Below the pieces are notes generated by a model that saw only the letters and a program-made list of their open reading frames with translations, made no database searches and was not told the DNA's origin. A DNA stretch of 64,000 bases from Acidimicrobiaceae bacterium (GTDB lineage Bacteria > Actinomycetota > Acidimicrobiia > Acidimicrobiales > RAAP-2), in NCBI GenBank assembly GCA_003158855.1, contig PMLJ01000034.1, positions 1-64,000 of the forward strand, in the 5' to 3' direction. Below, in pieces: positions 26,586 through 35,991 of this stretch. Position numbers and translations under genes: made by a program. The first letter of the stretch is position 1, and every line of letters starts with the position of its first letter.

Positions 26586-28376
26586 CTAGGAGAGTCGAGC
26601 CTCGAGGTCTGTGAGTTCCTTGGTCAACTGAACGGGCAGACGGTCCTTGAACTGGGCGTAGTGCTCTCTGATGCTCGGCACCTCGCGGCGCCAATCGTCG
26701 TCGTGCACCGTCAGAAGTTCGACCATATCGGCCTTCGAGACGTCGAGCCCCTCGACGTTGATCGCCGAGTGCGTCGGCACGTAGCCAATAGCCGTCTCCA
26801 CAGCTTCGGCCTTGCCGGCGCAGCGGTCGAACACCCACTCGAGCACGCGGCTGTTCTCGCCGTATCCGGGCCACAGCCACCGGCCGTCGTTGCCCTTGCG
26901 GAACCAGTTCACGTAGAAGATCTTCGGCAGCTTGTCCTCGTCGAAGCGTTCCGCGAAGCCCAGCCAGTGGCTGAAGTAGTCGGCCATGTTGTAGCCGCAG
27001 AACGGCAGCATGGCGAAGGGGTCGCGACGCAGGTTGCCCACTGCGCCGGTCGCCGCCGCGGTCGTCTCCGAAGCCATGATCGAGCCGAGGAACACGCCGT
27101 GCTCCCAGTTGCGCGACTGGAACACCAGGGGCACGACGCTCTCACGACGCCCGCCAAGGAGGATCGCGTCGATGGGCACCCCGGCCGGGTCCTCCCACTC
27201 GGGGGCGATGCAAGGGTCCTGTCCCGCTGGGGCGGTGAAGCGCGAGTTCGGGTGCGCGGCGGGCGTGCCCAACTCCTTCGACCAGGGCTGGCCCTTCCAG
27301 TCGGTGAGGCCCGCCGGTGGCTCGCCCATTCCCTCCCACCACACGTCGCCGTCGGCGGTGAGCGCGGTGTTCGTGAAGATGGTGTTCGCCTCGATCGAGA
27401 GCATCGCGTTCGGGTTGGTGTGCATGTTCGTTCCCGGCGCGACGCCGAAAAAGCCCGCCTCGGGGTTGATTGCGTACAGCCGCCCGTCAGCTCCCGGCTT
27501 CATCCAGCAGATGTCGTCACCGATAGTCTCGACCTTCCAGCCCGGCAGCGTGGGAATGAGCATTGCCAGGTTCGTCTTGCCGCACGCGCTCGGAAATGCC
27601 CCGGCGACGTAACGCGCTTCGCCGGCCGGATTCGTGAGCTTCAAGATCAGCATGTGCTCGGCGAGCCAGCCGGCGTCCCTCGCGAGCACCGACGCGATGC
27701 GCAAGGCGAAGCACTTCTTTCCGAGCAAGGCGTTTCCGCCGTAGCCCGAGCCGTACGAGATGATCTCGTGGGTCTCGGGGAATTGGACGATGTACTTGTT
27801 CTCGGCGTCGCACGGCCACTTGGCGTCTGGCTGTCCCGCCTCGAGCGGCATGCCCACCGAGTGCAGGCACGGCACGAACGCTCCGTCATCGCCCAGAACG
27901 TCGAGGGCGCCCGTGCCCATGCGCGTCATGATGCGCATGGAGACCGCGACGTAGGGCGAGTCGGTGATCTCGACGCCGATGTGCGAGATCCTGGATCCGA
28001 GGGGCCCCATGGAGAAGGGGACCACGTACATGGTGCGGCCCTTCATCGAGCCCTTGAAAAGCGGCTTCAGCTTGTCGCGCATCTCGGAAGGCTCGCACCA
28101 GTTGTTGGTCGGGCCGGCGTCGATCTCGCGCTCGGAGCAGATGAACGTACGGTCCTCGACACGGGCGACGTCGCCCGGGTCCGAGGTCGCGTAGTAGCTG
28201 TTCGGACGCTTGGCGTCTGCGAGCTTGGTGAAGGTTCCCTGGTCGACGAGAAGTTGGCACAGATCGTCGTACTCCTGCGCGGATCCGTCGCACCATTGGA
28301 TACGATCGGGTGTAGTGAGCTGCGCTACCTCTTCAACCCAGTCGATCAACTTCTTGTTACGGGTCGGATACGTCAC
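26586..28376 (-). CDS. pckG: Phosphoenolpyruvate carboxykinase (GTP)
   Basis: The enzyme converts oxaloacetate and GTP to phosphoenolpyruvate, CO2 and GDP, the entry to gluconeogenesis. The ~596-residue length and sequence are those of the GTP-dependent class: the P-loop FPSACGKTN with the class-specific Cys near residue 265, a Mn-binding His in [20 protein letters not shown], and NWFRKG near the C-terminus. GTG 28376 is chosen because GGAGGG lies 7 nt before it. The frame is open to a TTG at 28397. It diverges from thiL. Confidence 0.97.
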   Translation of the reverse strand: MTYPTRNKKLIDWVEEVAQLTTPDRIQWCDGSAQEYDDLCQLLVDQGTFTKLADAKRPNSYYATSDPGDVARVEDRTFICSEREIDAGPTNNWCEPSEMRDKLKPLFKGSMKGRTMYVVPFSMGPLGSRISHIGVEITDSPYVAVSMRIMTRMGTGALDVLGDDGAFVPCLHSVGMPLEAGQPDAKWPCDAENKYIVQFPETHEIISYGSGYGGNALLGKKCFALRIASVLARDAGWLAEHMLILKLTNPAGEARYVAGAFPSACGKTNLAMLIPTLPGWKVETIGDDICWMKPGADGRLYAINPEAGFFGVAPGTNMHTNPNAMLSIEANTIFTNTALTADGDVWWEGMGEPPAGLTDWKGQPWSKELGTPAAHPNSRFTAPAGQDPCIAPEWEDPAGVPIDAILLGGRRESVVPLVFQSRNWEHGVFLGSIMASETTAAATGAVGNLRRDPFAMLPFCGYNMADYFSHWLGFAERFDEDKLPKIFYVNWFRKGNDGRWLWPGYGENSRVLEWVFDRCAGKAEAVETAIGYVPTHSAINVEGLDVSKADMVELLTVHDDDWRREVPSIREHYAQFKDRLPVQLTKELTDLEARLS

Positions 28377-28438
28377 GTATGGTCCCTCCACTTCCAATCC
28401 GCCGCGTCCTTGCGACGGTGACCTAGAACTATAGAGTC

Positions 28439-29392
28439 ATGCCCACGCCGGTAGACCCATCTGCCCTCACGGGGGAGCGCGCCCGACGTGAAGACGACGT
28501 ATTGGAGCGTATCGTCACAATCGTGGGGCGCCACACTGTCCCCAAGGGAGAAACCCACATTGGCGACGATGCGGCGGTGCTGGCCCCCTTTGTCGGCGAA
28601 GCGCTGATCAGCACCGACATCGCGGTACTGGGCGTTCACCTTGATGAGAAGCTATTTCCACTGGAGGACTTGGGATATAAGGCCCTGGCCTCGGCGGTGT
28701 CGGACCTCGCGGCGATGGGCGGGCGCCCGCGGGGCGCGGTCATCGCCGTCAGCTCGCCGGTGGGTACGGACTTGGAGGAGTTGCATCGCGGGATAGCCGA
28801 CGCCGCCGCGATGACCGGCTGTCCTATTGTCGGGGGGGACCTCACCACCGCCCACGACGTTTCGGTCGCCGTGACCGTGTTCGGGGAGTGCCCGGGCCGC
28901 GGGGCGGTGCTTCGAAGCGGTGCCCGCGCCGGCGACGAGATCCTGGTGACCGGTCCGCTCGGCCGCTCGGCCGCCGGGCTTCGCCGACGCCGCGAGGGTG
29001 CTTCGCTCGACGATGAACTGGTCGTCGCCCATCGCCGTCCCTGGCCCCGCTTGAGCGAAGGCGTCGCCGCGCGAAGCGCCGGCGCCAGCGCCATGATGGA
29101 CCTGAGCGACGGTATTGGAATTGATCTGCACCGTTTGGCCGACGCGTCCAAGGTAGGATTCGAGCTCGTCGAGATCCCGGTTGCGCGGGGCGCCACGCCC
29201 GAAGAAGCGATCAGCGGCGGGGAAGACTACGAGTTGCTCATCGTGACGAGCGATCCGGATCGGCTGCGGATGATCTTTCTCGACCGCGGCCTAAGGGCCC
29301 CGCTGAGCGTTGGTCGAGTCGTTGCGGACGCGAAGGTTCGCACGCTACGGGGCGAGGATTTCGAACGACGAGGTTGGCAGCACCGGCTCTAG
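28439..29392 (+). CDS. thiL: Thiamine-monophosphate kinase
   Basis: The protein phosphorylates thiamine monophosphate to the cofactor thiamine diphosphate using ATP. It is 317 residues, usual for the family. Metal and nucleotide motifs are present: HIGDDAAV (~40), SDLAAMGG (~89), GGDLTT (~130), DLSDGI (~222) and GGEDYELL (~260). ATG 28439 lacks a Shine-Dalgarno sequence; AACTAT lies six nucleotides before it and could be a leaderless -10. No other thiamine gene is nearby. Confidence 0.95.
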   Translation: MPTPVDPSALTGERARREDDVLERIVTIVGRHTVPKGETHIGDDAAVLAPFVGEALISTDIAVLGVHLDEKLFPLEDLGYKALASAVSDLAAMGGRPRGAVIAVSSPVGTDLEELHRGIADAAAMTGCPIVGGDLTTAHDVSVAVTVFGECPGRGAVLRSGARAGDEILVTGPLGRSAAGLRRRREGASLDDELVVAHRRPWPRLSEGVAARSAGASAMMDLSDGIGIDLHRLADASKVGFELVEIPVARGATPEEAISGGEDYELLIVTSDPDRLRMIFLDRGLRAPLSVGRVVADAKVRTLRGEDFERRGWQHRL

Positions 29393-29404
29393 CGAGCCGT
29401 AAGG

Positions 29405-29614
29405 CTAGGCGACGCTCTTGCGACGGGCTGGCTTGGTGACCTTGCCCGAGCGCAGGCAACCGGTACAGACGTTCACGCGCGAAGGCGTCCCACCGACGAT
29501 CGCGCGCACGCGCTGAATGTTCGGGTTCCAACGGCGCTTGGTGCGACGGTGGGAGTGTGAGACGTTCATGCCGAACGACGGCTTCTTGCCGCAGATTTCG
29601 CAGACTGATGCCAT
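29405..29614 (-). CDS. rpmB: 50S ribosomal protein L28
   Basis: The 69-residue basic protein has the L28 fold signature ([14 protein letters not shown]) and the zinc-binding form with CEIC near the N-terminus and CTGC later. ATG 29614 follows AAAGGAG with good spacing; the longer open frame is not used. It is transcribed divergently from the DAK2-domain kinase, as in many actinobacteria, and converges on thiL with 12 nt between stops. Confidence 0.96.
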   Translation of the reverse strand: MASVCEICGKKPSFGMNVSHSHRRTKRRWNPNIQRVRAIVGGTPSRVNVCTGCLRSGKVTKPARRKSVA

Positions 29615-29694
29615 GATGAACTTTCTCCTTTGTCCCAGCCCCGCTTCTCGCGGCCGCCGGTATAAACCGAATGACCATTGTAGCATCGCTATCA

Positions 29695-31338
29695 ATGACC
29701 TCTACGACGACGCTGTCCGCCGGCCAACTGCGAGCCGCAATATGCACGTTTGGCGAGCTTCTGCGCTCGCACAAGGAGGTCATCAACCGCCTCAATGTCT
29801 ATCCCGTGCCCGACGGCGACACCGGCACGAACATGACCCTGACGATTCAATCGGTCATCGCCGAGCTCGATGCCCTCGACGTCGACGCCCCCATGGAGTT
29901 GGTCAGCCGGGCTATTTCCCACGGATCCCTGATGGGGGCGCGGGGCAACTCGGGCGTCATCCTGTCCCAGTTGCTGCGCGGGCTCGTCGAGAAGTTCCCC
30001 AAGGACGGTGAAGTCGGTGCCGAGCTGTTGGCCGAATCGTTCGAGCACGCGGACAACCTCGCCCGCCAGGCCGTCGTTCGCCCGGTCGAGGGGACGATTC
30101 TCTCCATCGCCCGTGCCGGGGCCGAAGGCGCGAGAAGCGACACCACGTCGCTCAGCTCCCTGGCGAGGGCGGCGCGCGAGCGCGCGAAAGTGGCGCTCGC
30201 CTACACGCCCGAGCAACTGGCGGTCCTGAAGCAGGCCGGGGTCGTCGATTCGGGCGGCGCCGGTCTGTTGCTGTGGTTCGACGCCCTCTGCCACGTCGTC
30301 GCGAACGATCCGCTGCCCGAGGCGCCGCCCCTCGATTCGATCGTCGTGCACGTGCACGAGCAGCCGCCGACCCACGGCGACGGCGACATCGCCGACTTGC
30401 GCTACGAGGTCATGTACCTCCTCGACGCCGATGACTCCAAGATGCACGCCTTTCGAGAGGTGTGGTCGGGCCTCGGCGACTCGATCGTCATAGTTGGTGG
30501 TGACGGTCTTTACAACTGCCATATCCACACCGACGAAATCGGCGCCTGCATCGAAGCCGCCCTGGACGCGGGCCGCCCTCGCGAGATTCGCATCACCGAC
30601 CTCACCGAGCAGGTCATCGAGGAACGCTGGGTGCGTGAGGCGACCGCCGAGCCCGAACCCGACGTCGCGAGCGAACCCGCGCCCGCGACCTCGGTGGTGG
30701 CGGTGGTCGTCGGAGAAGGCGTGGGGCGAATCTTTCGCACGCTCGGCGTTCGGGCCATCGTGAAGGGCGGCCAGTCCATGAACCCCTCGACGGCCGATCT
30801 CGTCGAGGCGGTGAAGGCAACCGGATCGAGCCAGGTCGTCATACTGCCCAACAACAAGAACATTCGCCCGGTCGCCGAGCAGGTGGACGGGCTCGTCGAT
30901 CAGACCGTGACGGTCGTGCCGACCAATTCGATCGTCGAGGGCTTCGCGGCGCTGCTGGCCTACGACCCCGACGCCACGGCGCAGCAGAACGCCAAGGCCA
31001 TGGGCGCCTCGGCGGGCAACGTTGTCGCCGGTGAAGTCACCCAGGCAGTACGCGACACCACGACCGACGCCGGCGAGGTCCGCGCCGGCGACTGGATCGG
31101 TCTCGGGACGAAGGGCGTGCGCTCCATCGCCGATTCGATCGCCGTGGCGAGTAATCAGTTGCTCAGCCAGTTGATACGGCCCGAGCACGAGCTCCTCACG
31201 ATCATCGAGGGTGACGGTTCGACTCCGGCGAACACGCGACGGATCACCGAGTTCGTCGCCGACGAGTACCCCGAGCTCAGCGTGGAGGTCCACCACGGCG
31301 GCCAGCCGCTCTATCCCTACTACTTCGGCATCGAGTGA
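29695..31338 (+). CDS. DAK2/DhaL-DegV fusion, fatty acid kinase FakA-like
   Basis: The ~547-residue protein has an N-terminal DhaL (DAK2) kinase domain with [14 protein letters not shown], whose aspartates hold ATP-Mg, and [13 protein letters not shown] middle domain (~230-330) and a C-terminal DegV-like domain follow. This architecture is that of YloV/FakA, which phosphorylates fatty acids held by a separate FakB; the product feeds PlsX/PlsY phospholipid synthesis. plsX lies 4 kb downstream, but no fakB is in the window, so the substrate is inferred. ATG 29695 or ATG 29671 may start the protein. The gene overlaps recG by 4 nt. Confidence 0.88.
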   Translation: MTSTTTLSAGQLRAAICTFGELLRSHKEVINRLNVYPVPDGDTGTNMTLTIQSVIAELDALDVDAPMELVSRAISHGSLMGARGNSGVILSQLLRGLVEKFPKDGEVGAELLAESFEHADNLARQAVVRPVEGTILSIARAGAEGARSDTTSLSSLARAARERAKVALAYTPEQLAVLKQAGVVDSGGAGLLLWFDALCHVVANDPLPEAPPLDSIVVHVHEQPPTHGDGDIADLRYEVMYLLDADDSKMHAFREVWSGLGDSIVIVGGDGLYNCHIHTDEIGACIEAALDAGRPREIRITDLTEQVIEERWVREATAEPEPDVASEPAPATSVVAVVVGEGVGRIFRTLGVRAIVKGGQSMNPSTADLVEAVKATGSSQVVILPNNKNIRPVAEQVDGLVDQTVTVVPTNSIVEGFAALLAYDPDATAQQNAKAMGASAGNVVAGEVTQAVRDTTTDAGEVRAGDWIGLGTKGVRSIADSIAVASNQLLSQLIRPEHELLTIIEGDGSTPANTRRITEFVADEYPELSVEVHHGGQPLYPYYFGIE

Positions 31339-33545
31339 GTGAATCGGGACCTCGCCGACTACGCCAGCTGGGCGACGTCCCGGTAAGCCAACTGCGCCAC
31401 GTGGGCGAGAAGCGCACCGCAGCGCTGACGTCGCTCGGTATCGAGAGTGTCTTCGACCTGTTGACCATCTACCCGCGCCGGTTCATCGACCGCACCAAGC
31501 GGGTCGACCTTTCCGACCTCACCGTTGGTGAGGAGGCCGCGGTCTTCGGCGAGGTGAGGAAGGTCTCGAGCCGTCGCACGAAGCAGGGCAAGGTCATGGT
31601 CGAGGTGACGGTGAGCGACGACGGCGGATCCATCAAGGTGGTGTTCTTCAACCAGGCCTGGCGAGAACGTCAGCTGGCGGTGGGCGTCCAGGCGCTGTTC
31701 TTCGCCAAGGTGACCGAGTACAAGGGGCAACGCCAGATGACCAACCCGGTGGTCGACGTCATCGTCGGTCCCTCGGGGGAGGAACGCGACCTCTCTCGCA
31801 TCGGACGGGTCGTGCCGATCTATCCGGCGTCGGGCAAGGCGGGTCTCACGAGCTGGGAGATCGGCGGGTTCATCGACGAATCGCTTCGCCGCGCCGGGCC
31901 GCTGCTCGACCCGTTGCCCAAGTCGGTGCGTGACGAACTCGGGCTCGTCGAGCGAACCCAGTCCTACTGGGGGATACATCTACCGAACGAAATCGAGGAG
32001 GTCGCTCCGGCCCGGCGGCGATTGGCGTTCGACGAGTTCCTGCGTCTGCAGTTGCTGCTGGCCCTTCGACGAAGGCGACTGGAGGAGAGCTCGGCGGGAA
32101 TCCGCCATCCCTTCGCGCTCGACGACCTCGACGTCGAGCCCGGCTCGTTGAGCTCGCCGTCGTCTTCGCTCGTGCGCCGGTTCCTCGCCGGCCACCGCTT
32201 CGCGCTCACTGGCGCCCAGCGTCGGGTCCTCGAAGAGATCGCCCGTGACATGACCTCCGCGCTGCCAATGCACCGCCTGTTGCAAGGCGACGTCGGATCG
32301 GGAAAGACCGTCGTCGCGCTGACGGCGCTGCTCGCCGCCATCGACGGGGGACGTCAGGGCGCCCTGTTGGCGCCCACCGAAGTGCTCGCCGAGCAGCACC
32401 TCGCGTCGCTTCGCAGCGACCTTCAAGGACTCACCAAGAGCGACCCGTCGGTCCTCGGGGGAGAGCGCCCGCTCTCGATCCAGCTCCTGACGGGGCGCGT
32501 GAAGTCGAGGGAACGTCAGTTCGTGCTCGACGGCCTGCGAAACGGTTCGGTTGACGTGGTCGTTGGCACGCACGCGCTGCTGACCGACGACGTCCGCTTC
32601 AAGGCGCTCGGTGCGATCGTGATCGACGAGCAGCACCGCTTCGGGGTCGAACAACGCGCCGCCCTGCGCGACAAGGGACGGAGCCACTCCGACGAGCAGG
32701 CCGATCCGGACCTCTTGGTGATGACGGCAACCCCCATTCCTCGCACCGCCGCCATGGTCGTGTTCGGCGACCTCGACCGGTCGGTGCTCGACGAAATGCC
32801 CGTGGGGAGAATCCCCGTCATCACCGAGTGGGCGAAGGACGAAGACGACGTGCGCCGTTGCTGGCAGATGGTTCGCGACGAGGTGGAGGCGGGTCGCCGC
32901 GCCTTCGTGATCTGCCCCCTCGTTGAGGGATCGGACCGGGTGGAAGCCACGAGCGCGGTCGAGGAGCGCACGCGCCTCGCGCTCGAAGAGCTGAGGGGGC
33001 TCAGCGTTGGCTTGCTCCACGGTCAGATGAAGGGACTGGAGAAGGAGGAGGTGATGGCCCAGTTCCGGGCGGGCGAGCTCAACGTGCTCGTGGCGACCGT
33101 GGTGATCGAAGTGGGCGTCGACGTGCCCGAAGCCAGCGTGATCGTGATCGAGGACGCGTGGCGCTTCGGCCTCGCCCAGTTGCACCAGCTGCGGGGCCGG
33201 GTCGGACGCGGGAGCGCCCAGAGCTACTGCTACCTGCTCGGCACCCCGCCCAACGAGGAGGGAGCCATCCGCCTCCAGGCCCTGGTCGATTCCACCGACG
33301 GGTTCGCCCTCGCCGAGATTGACCTTGATCTGCGCGGTGAAGGAACGCTGCTCGGCGCCCGCCAGCGCGGCCGCAGCGACCTGCGCCTGGCGTCGCTGCG
33401 CAACGACGAGGATCTGCTCCTCGCGGCGCGCGATGTCGCTTCTGTCATGGTCTCTCGCGACGGACTGTCGGGTGAGCCCGAGATGGTCGACGAACTGCGC
33501 CTCTTCGTCGACGACGAAGAGGCGGACTACCTGTTCAAGTCCTAG
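31335..33545 (+). CDS. recG: ATP-dependent DNA helicase RecG
   Basis: RecG drives branch migration and fork reversal at stalled replication forks and Holliday junctions. The 736-residue protein has an N-terminal wedge/OB domain (~55-155), helicase motif I GDVGSGKT (~318), motif II DEQH in IDEQHRFGVEQR (~431), motif III TATPIPRT, and the C-terminal QLRGRVGRG motif VI and TRG region. GTG 31335 overlaps the previous stop (GTGA). Confidence 0.96.
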   Translation: MSESGPRRLRQLGDVPVSQLRHVGEKRTAALTSLGIESVFDLLTIYPRRFIDRTKRVDLSDLTVGEEAAVFGEVRKVSSRRTKQGKVMVEVTVSDDGGSIKVVFFNQAWRERQLAVGVQALFFAKVTEYKGQRQMTNPVVDVIVGPSGEERDLSRIGRVVPIYPASGKAGLTSWEIGGFIDESLRRAGPLLDPLPKSVRDELGLVERTQSYWGIHLPNEIEEVAPARRRLAFDEFLRLQLLLALRRRRLEESSAGIRHPFALDDLDVEPGSLSSPSSSLVRRFLAGHRFALTGAQRRVLEEIARDMTSALPMHRLLQGDVGSGKTVVALTALLAAIDGGRQGALLAPTEVLAEQHLASLRSDLQGLTKSDPSVLGGERPLSIQLLTGRVKSRERQFVLDGLRNGSVDVVVGTHALLTDDVRFKALGAIVIDEQHRFGVEQRAALRDKGRSHSDEQADPDLLVMTATPIPRTAAMVVFGDLDRSVLDEMPVGRIPVITEWAKDEDDVRRCWQMVRDEVEAGRRAFVICPLVEGSDRVEATSAVEERTRLALEELRGLSVGLLHGQMKGLEKEEVMAQFRAGELNVLVATVVIEVGVDVPEASVIVIEDAWRFGLAQLHQLRGRVGRGSAQSYCYLLGTPPNEEGAIRLQALVDSTDGFALAEIDLDLRGEGTLLGARQRGRSDLRLASLRNDEDLLLAARDVASVMVSRDGLSGEPEMVDELRLFVDDEEADYLFKS

Positions 33546-33558
33546 GGCGGCGAGCGCC

Positions 33559-33564
33559 TACCCT
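33559..33564 (+). promoter_or_regulatory. -10 element of a probable leaderless promoter (rsmD)
   Basis: TACCCT ends six nucleotides before GTG 33571 in the 25-nt gap after recG, with no Shine-Dalgarno sequence. Confidence 0.4.
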
Positions 33565-33570
33565 TGTGGG

Positions 33571-34098
33571 GTGCGAGTGATTGGTGGTGCGGCCCGGGGA
33601 CGTCCGCTAAAGGCGAAGCTTCCCGCGACGGTGCGCCCGACGACCGATTACGCCCGCGAGGCGATCTTCTCGATGCTCGAGAGCCGCGGCGGACTGGTCG
33701 ACCTCGTGGTCGTTGATCTCTACTGCGGATCCGGCGCCCTCGGGATCGAGGCAATGTCGCGCGGTGCGGCCAAGGTCTACTTCGTCGACAGTGATCCGGC
33801 GTGCCTGATCGCCGCCAAGGCCAATCTCGAACCCCTGCACTTGAAGGGCGAGGCGGTCTTCGTCCGTTCCACGCTGCCGGTCTGGCAGCCTCCGGACGAT
33901 CTCGACCTGGTCCTCGCGGACCCGCCCTACGGGCCGCTCGACCTAGGAGCTTTGCTGCGCGGGGTCGTGGCGTCGCGGGTGATCATCGAAAATGACCGCC
34001 ATATGGACGCCCTGCCGGGATGGATCGTTACCAAAACCAAGCGTTACGGCACTACGCTCGTAACGATGTTGGAGCCGCACGAAGGGGATGACGAGTGA
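33571..34098 (+). CDS. rsmD: 16S rRNA (guanine-966-N2)-methyltransferase
   Basis: The 175-residue AdoMet-dependent methyltransferase modifies G966 of 16S rRNA. It has the RsmD N-terminus RVIGGAARGRPL, RPTTDYAREAIFS, motif I DLYCGSGALGIEA and the catalytic motif DPPY. GTG 33571 is chosen because the protein then begins at the family's usual first residues; the open frame reaches far back into recG. It overlaps coaD by four bases, the same rsmD-coaD coupling seen in many bacteria. Confidence 0.94.
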   Translation: MRVIGGAARGRPLKAKLPATVRPTTDYAREAIFSMLESRGGLVDLVVVDLYCGSGALGIEAMSRGAAKVYFVDSDPACLIAAKANLEPLHLKGEAVFVRSTLPVWQPPDDLDLVLADPPYGPLDLGALLRGVVASRVIIENDRHMDALPGWIVTKTKRYGTTLVTMLEPHEGDDE

Positions 34099-34592
34099 CG
34101 GTTGGACTGATCCCGGGCTCTTTCGACCCTTTCCACAACGGCCATCTCGAGGTCGTCGAGCGGGCGTCGCACATCTTTGACGAGATCGTGGTCGCCGCGA
34201 TCCGCAATCCACAGAAGTCCGAAGCCATGTTTGACCTCGAAGAACGACGCGAGATGATCGCCGAGTCCTGCGCGCACATAAGCAACGTCCGGATCGTGTC
34301 GATCTCGACCTTGCTCGTGAACGTCGCCCGCGACGTCGGCGCGACCGCCATCGTCAAGGGGCTTCGCGCGGTGTCGGACTTCGAGAGCGAACTCCAGATG
34401 GCCCAGATGAACCGGTCTCTTTCGGGCGTGGAGACCCTCTTCATTCCGACGAGCTCGGGTCATTCCTTCATCGCTTCGCGTCTTCTTCGCGAGGTCGCTC
34501 GCTACGGTGGCGACGTGTCACAGTTCGTTCCCAAGCCCGTGGCCAAGCGGTTGAAAGCAATTTTCCCCGGAGGTGACCATGACGTCCTTTGA
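34095..34592 (+). CDS. coaD: Phosphopantetheine adenylyltransferase
   Basis: The enzyme transfers AMP from ATP to 4'-phosphopantetheine, giving dephospho-CoA in CoA synthesis. The 165-residue length is typical. It has GSFDPFHNGHLEV with the T/HxGH nucleotidyltransferase motif, KGLRAVSDFESELQMA and the C-terminal SSGHSFIASRLLRE, where the family usually has ISSTLVRE. GTG 34095 overlaps rsmD. The last 14 nt overlap the start of the next gene. Confidence 0.95.
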   Translation: MTVGLIPGSFDPFHNGHLEVVERASHIFDEIVVAAIRNPQKSEAMFDLEERREMIAESCAHISNVRIVSISTLLVNVARDVGATAIVKGLRAVSDFESELQMAQMNRSLSGVETLFIPTSSGHSFIASRLLREVARYGGDVSQFVPKPVAKRLKAIFPGGDHDVL

Positions 34593-35217
34593 CGGTTACG
34601 ACAATCCCGAAGAGTTCATCGAGCCTTCGGGGCGACACGCGCGCCGCGACATCGAATCCGACCTTCGCGAGCTCGTCGAGCTCGTTGCGAACGCCAAGCA
34701 GATGCCGCTCTCCAATTCGGCGCTCGTGCCGCGCGAGGAGGTTCTCGGTCTCTTGGAGCAGGCCCTTCACAGCCTGCCCGAGGAGATCCGAGAAGCCCGC
34801 TGGGCACTGCGCGACCGTGAAGAGCTCATGGCCGCCGAGATGAAGAAGGCGCAGCAGCTGATGGACCAGGTGAGGGCCGAAGCCGCCCGCATGGTCGATA
34901 AGACCGAGATCGTGCGCCAGTCGCGGCTCAAGTCCGAGCAGATCATCGCCGAAGCCCAGGCCCAAGCCCGCCTGATGATCAATCAGTCCGAGGACTTCAT
35001 CGACGGCAAGCTGGGCAACTTCGAGATCGTGCTCGAGCGGCTCTTGAAGACCGCCCGCTCGGGCCGCGAGCGTCTGAGCGCCCAGGGACTTCCGACGTCG
35101 ATGATCGAGTCCGCGCCCGCGCCTGCGCCGGAGTTCGACAGCGCCGCCTTCGACGCGGACTACCGCGAACCACCCGTTGCTGACGAGTCGTCCTTCTTTG
35201 ATCAGGACGCCTTCTAA
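34579..35217 (+). CDS. Coiled-coil protein, DivIVA-like
   Basis: The 212-residue acidic cytosolic protein has a long heptad-rich central region (~55-165, repeats of EARWALRDREELM and AEAQAQARLM type) and a disordered Ala/Pro/acidic tail. Coiled-coil proteins at this place between coaD and the DUF177 gene are common in actinobacteria and are often annotated as DivIVA or cell-division initiation proteins. The DivIVA N-terminal membrane-binding motif is not evident, so the assignment is tentative. ATG 34579 follows GGAGGT by 5 nt and lies inside the end of coaD, so the two are translationally coupled. Confidence 0.75.
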   Translation: MTSFDGYDNPEEFIEPSGRHARRDIESDLRELVELVANAKQMPLSNSALVPREEVLGLLEQALHSLPEEIREARWALRDREELMAAEMKKAQQLMDQVRAEAARMVDKTEIVRQSRLKSEQIIAEAQAQARLMINQSEDFIDGKLGNFEIVLERLLKTARSGRERLSAQGLPTSMIESAPAPAPEFDSAAFDADYREPPVADESSFFDQDAF

Positions 35218-35222
35218 CCGCC

Positions 35223-35777
35223 GTGGCCTCGCCCTACCTCGTTCCAGTAGCCCAGCTACTGCGCGACGTTCCCTCGACCTACGAAGCATCCTTCCAAGCT
35301 CCCTTTGACGAGCCCCACGAATTTGCGGCCCGCGGAACCGTGGAAACCGACGTGTTTCCCGAAGCCACGGTGAAGGTGCGCATCACCCTCCAGAGTTTCA
35401 GCGGGGGACTGCGCGCAAAGGGCCTCGTCGAGGCGCCGTGGCACGGGGTCTGCCGGCGATGTTCGAATCCGGTCCTCGGGGTGAGCATCGTCAACGTGGA
35501 CGAGCGTTTCGTCGACTTGCGCGGCCCCGGTGACGATGACGCCTACCTGGTCGAGAACGATTTCGTGGACCTGGCGCCGCTCGCCCACGACGCGATCTTC
35601 CTCGACCTGCCGCTCGCGCCGCTCTGTCGCGAGGACTGCAAGGGCCTTTGCCCGCACTGCGGAATTGACCGAAATGAGGCCGGTTGCGACTGCCAGGTCC
35701 CGGTCGATGCGCGCTGGGCTACACTTGATGAACTCCGATTCATGGACTTCGAGTCCGACGAATCCAAAGAAGTGTGA
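35223..35777 (+). CDS. DUF177 (YceD) family protein
   Basis: The 184-residue protein has the conserved pattern of the YceD family: a CRRC pair mid-protein, then CREDCKGLCPHCG and a final C-D-C near the C-terminus, suggesting metal binding. The family lies almost always directly before rpmF, as here (33 nt), and is linked to large ribosomal subunit assembly or 23S rRNA accumulation. GTG 35223 has no clear ribosome-binding site, but the preceding stop is only 5 nt away. Confidence 0.92.
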   Translation: MASPYLVPVAQLLRDVPSTYEASFQAPFDEPHEFAARGTVETDVFPEATVKVRITLQSFSGGLRAKGLVEAPWHGVCRRCSNPVLGVSIVNVDERFVDLRGPGDDDAYLVENDFVDLAPLAHDAIFLDLPLAPLCREDCKGLCPHCGIDRNEAGCDCQVPVDARWATLDELRFMDFESDESKEV

Positions 35778-35810
35778 CGGGTACGCCCGTTCTGTTGAAA
35801 GAGAAGATCG

Positions 35811-35990
35811 ATGGCAGTTCCAAAGCGCAAGACCAGCAAAGCCAAGACCCGTAGCCGCCGCGCGGCGAACTGGCGCTTGGCACGCCCCGCCCGTAGCGTC
35901 TGCCCGCAGTGCGCGACGTCCAAGTTACCGCATATCGTGTGCCCCAACTGCGGCTGGTACAAGAATCGCGTAGCCGTCGAGGTCAACTAA
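35811..35990 (+). CDS. rpmF: 50S ribosomal protein L32
   Basis: The 59-residue basic protein starts MAVPKRKTSKAKTRSRRA and carries two CxxC pairs (CPQC and CPNC), the zinc-binding form of L32. Its ATG follows a purine-rich stretch (GAAAGAGAAG). It sits in the conserved order DUF177-rpmF-plsX and ends one base before the TTG of plsX. Confidence 0.97.
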   Translation: MAVPKRKTSKAKTRSRRAANWRLARPARSVCPQCATSKLPHIVCPNCGWYKNRVAVEVN

Positions 35991-35991
35991 G

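Noticed and set aside
26586-28397. ATP-type PEP carboxykinase
   Set aside because: The P-loop FPSACGKTN with its Cys and the overall sequence belong to the GTP class.
35543-35986. Minus-strand frame opposite DUF177 and rpmF
   Set aside because: Both plus-strand genes are clear family members; this frame is a shadow.
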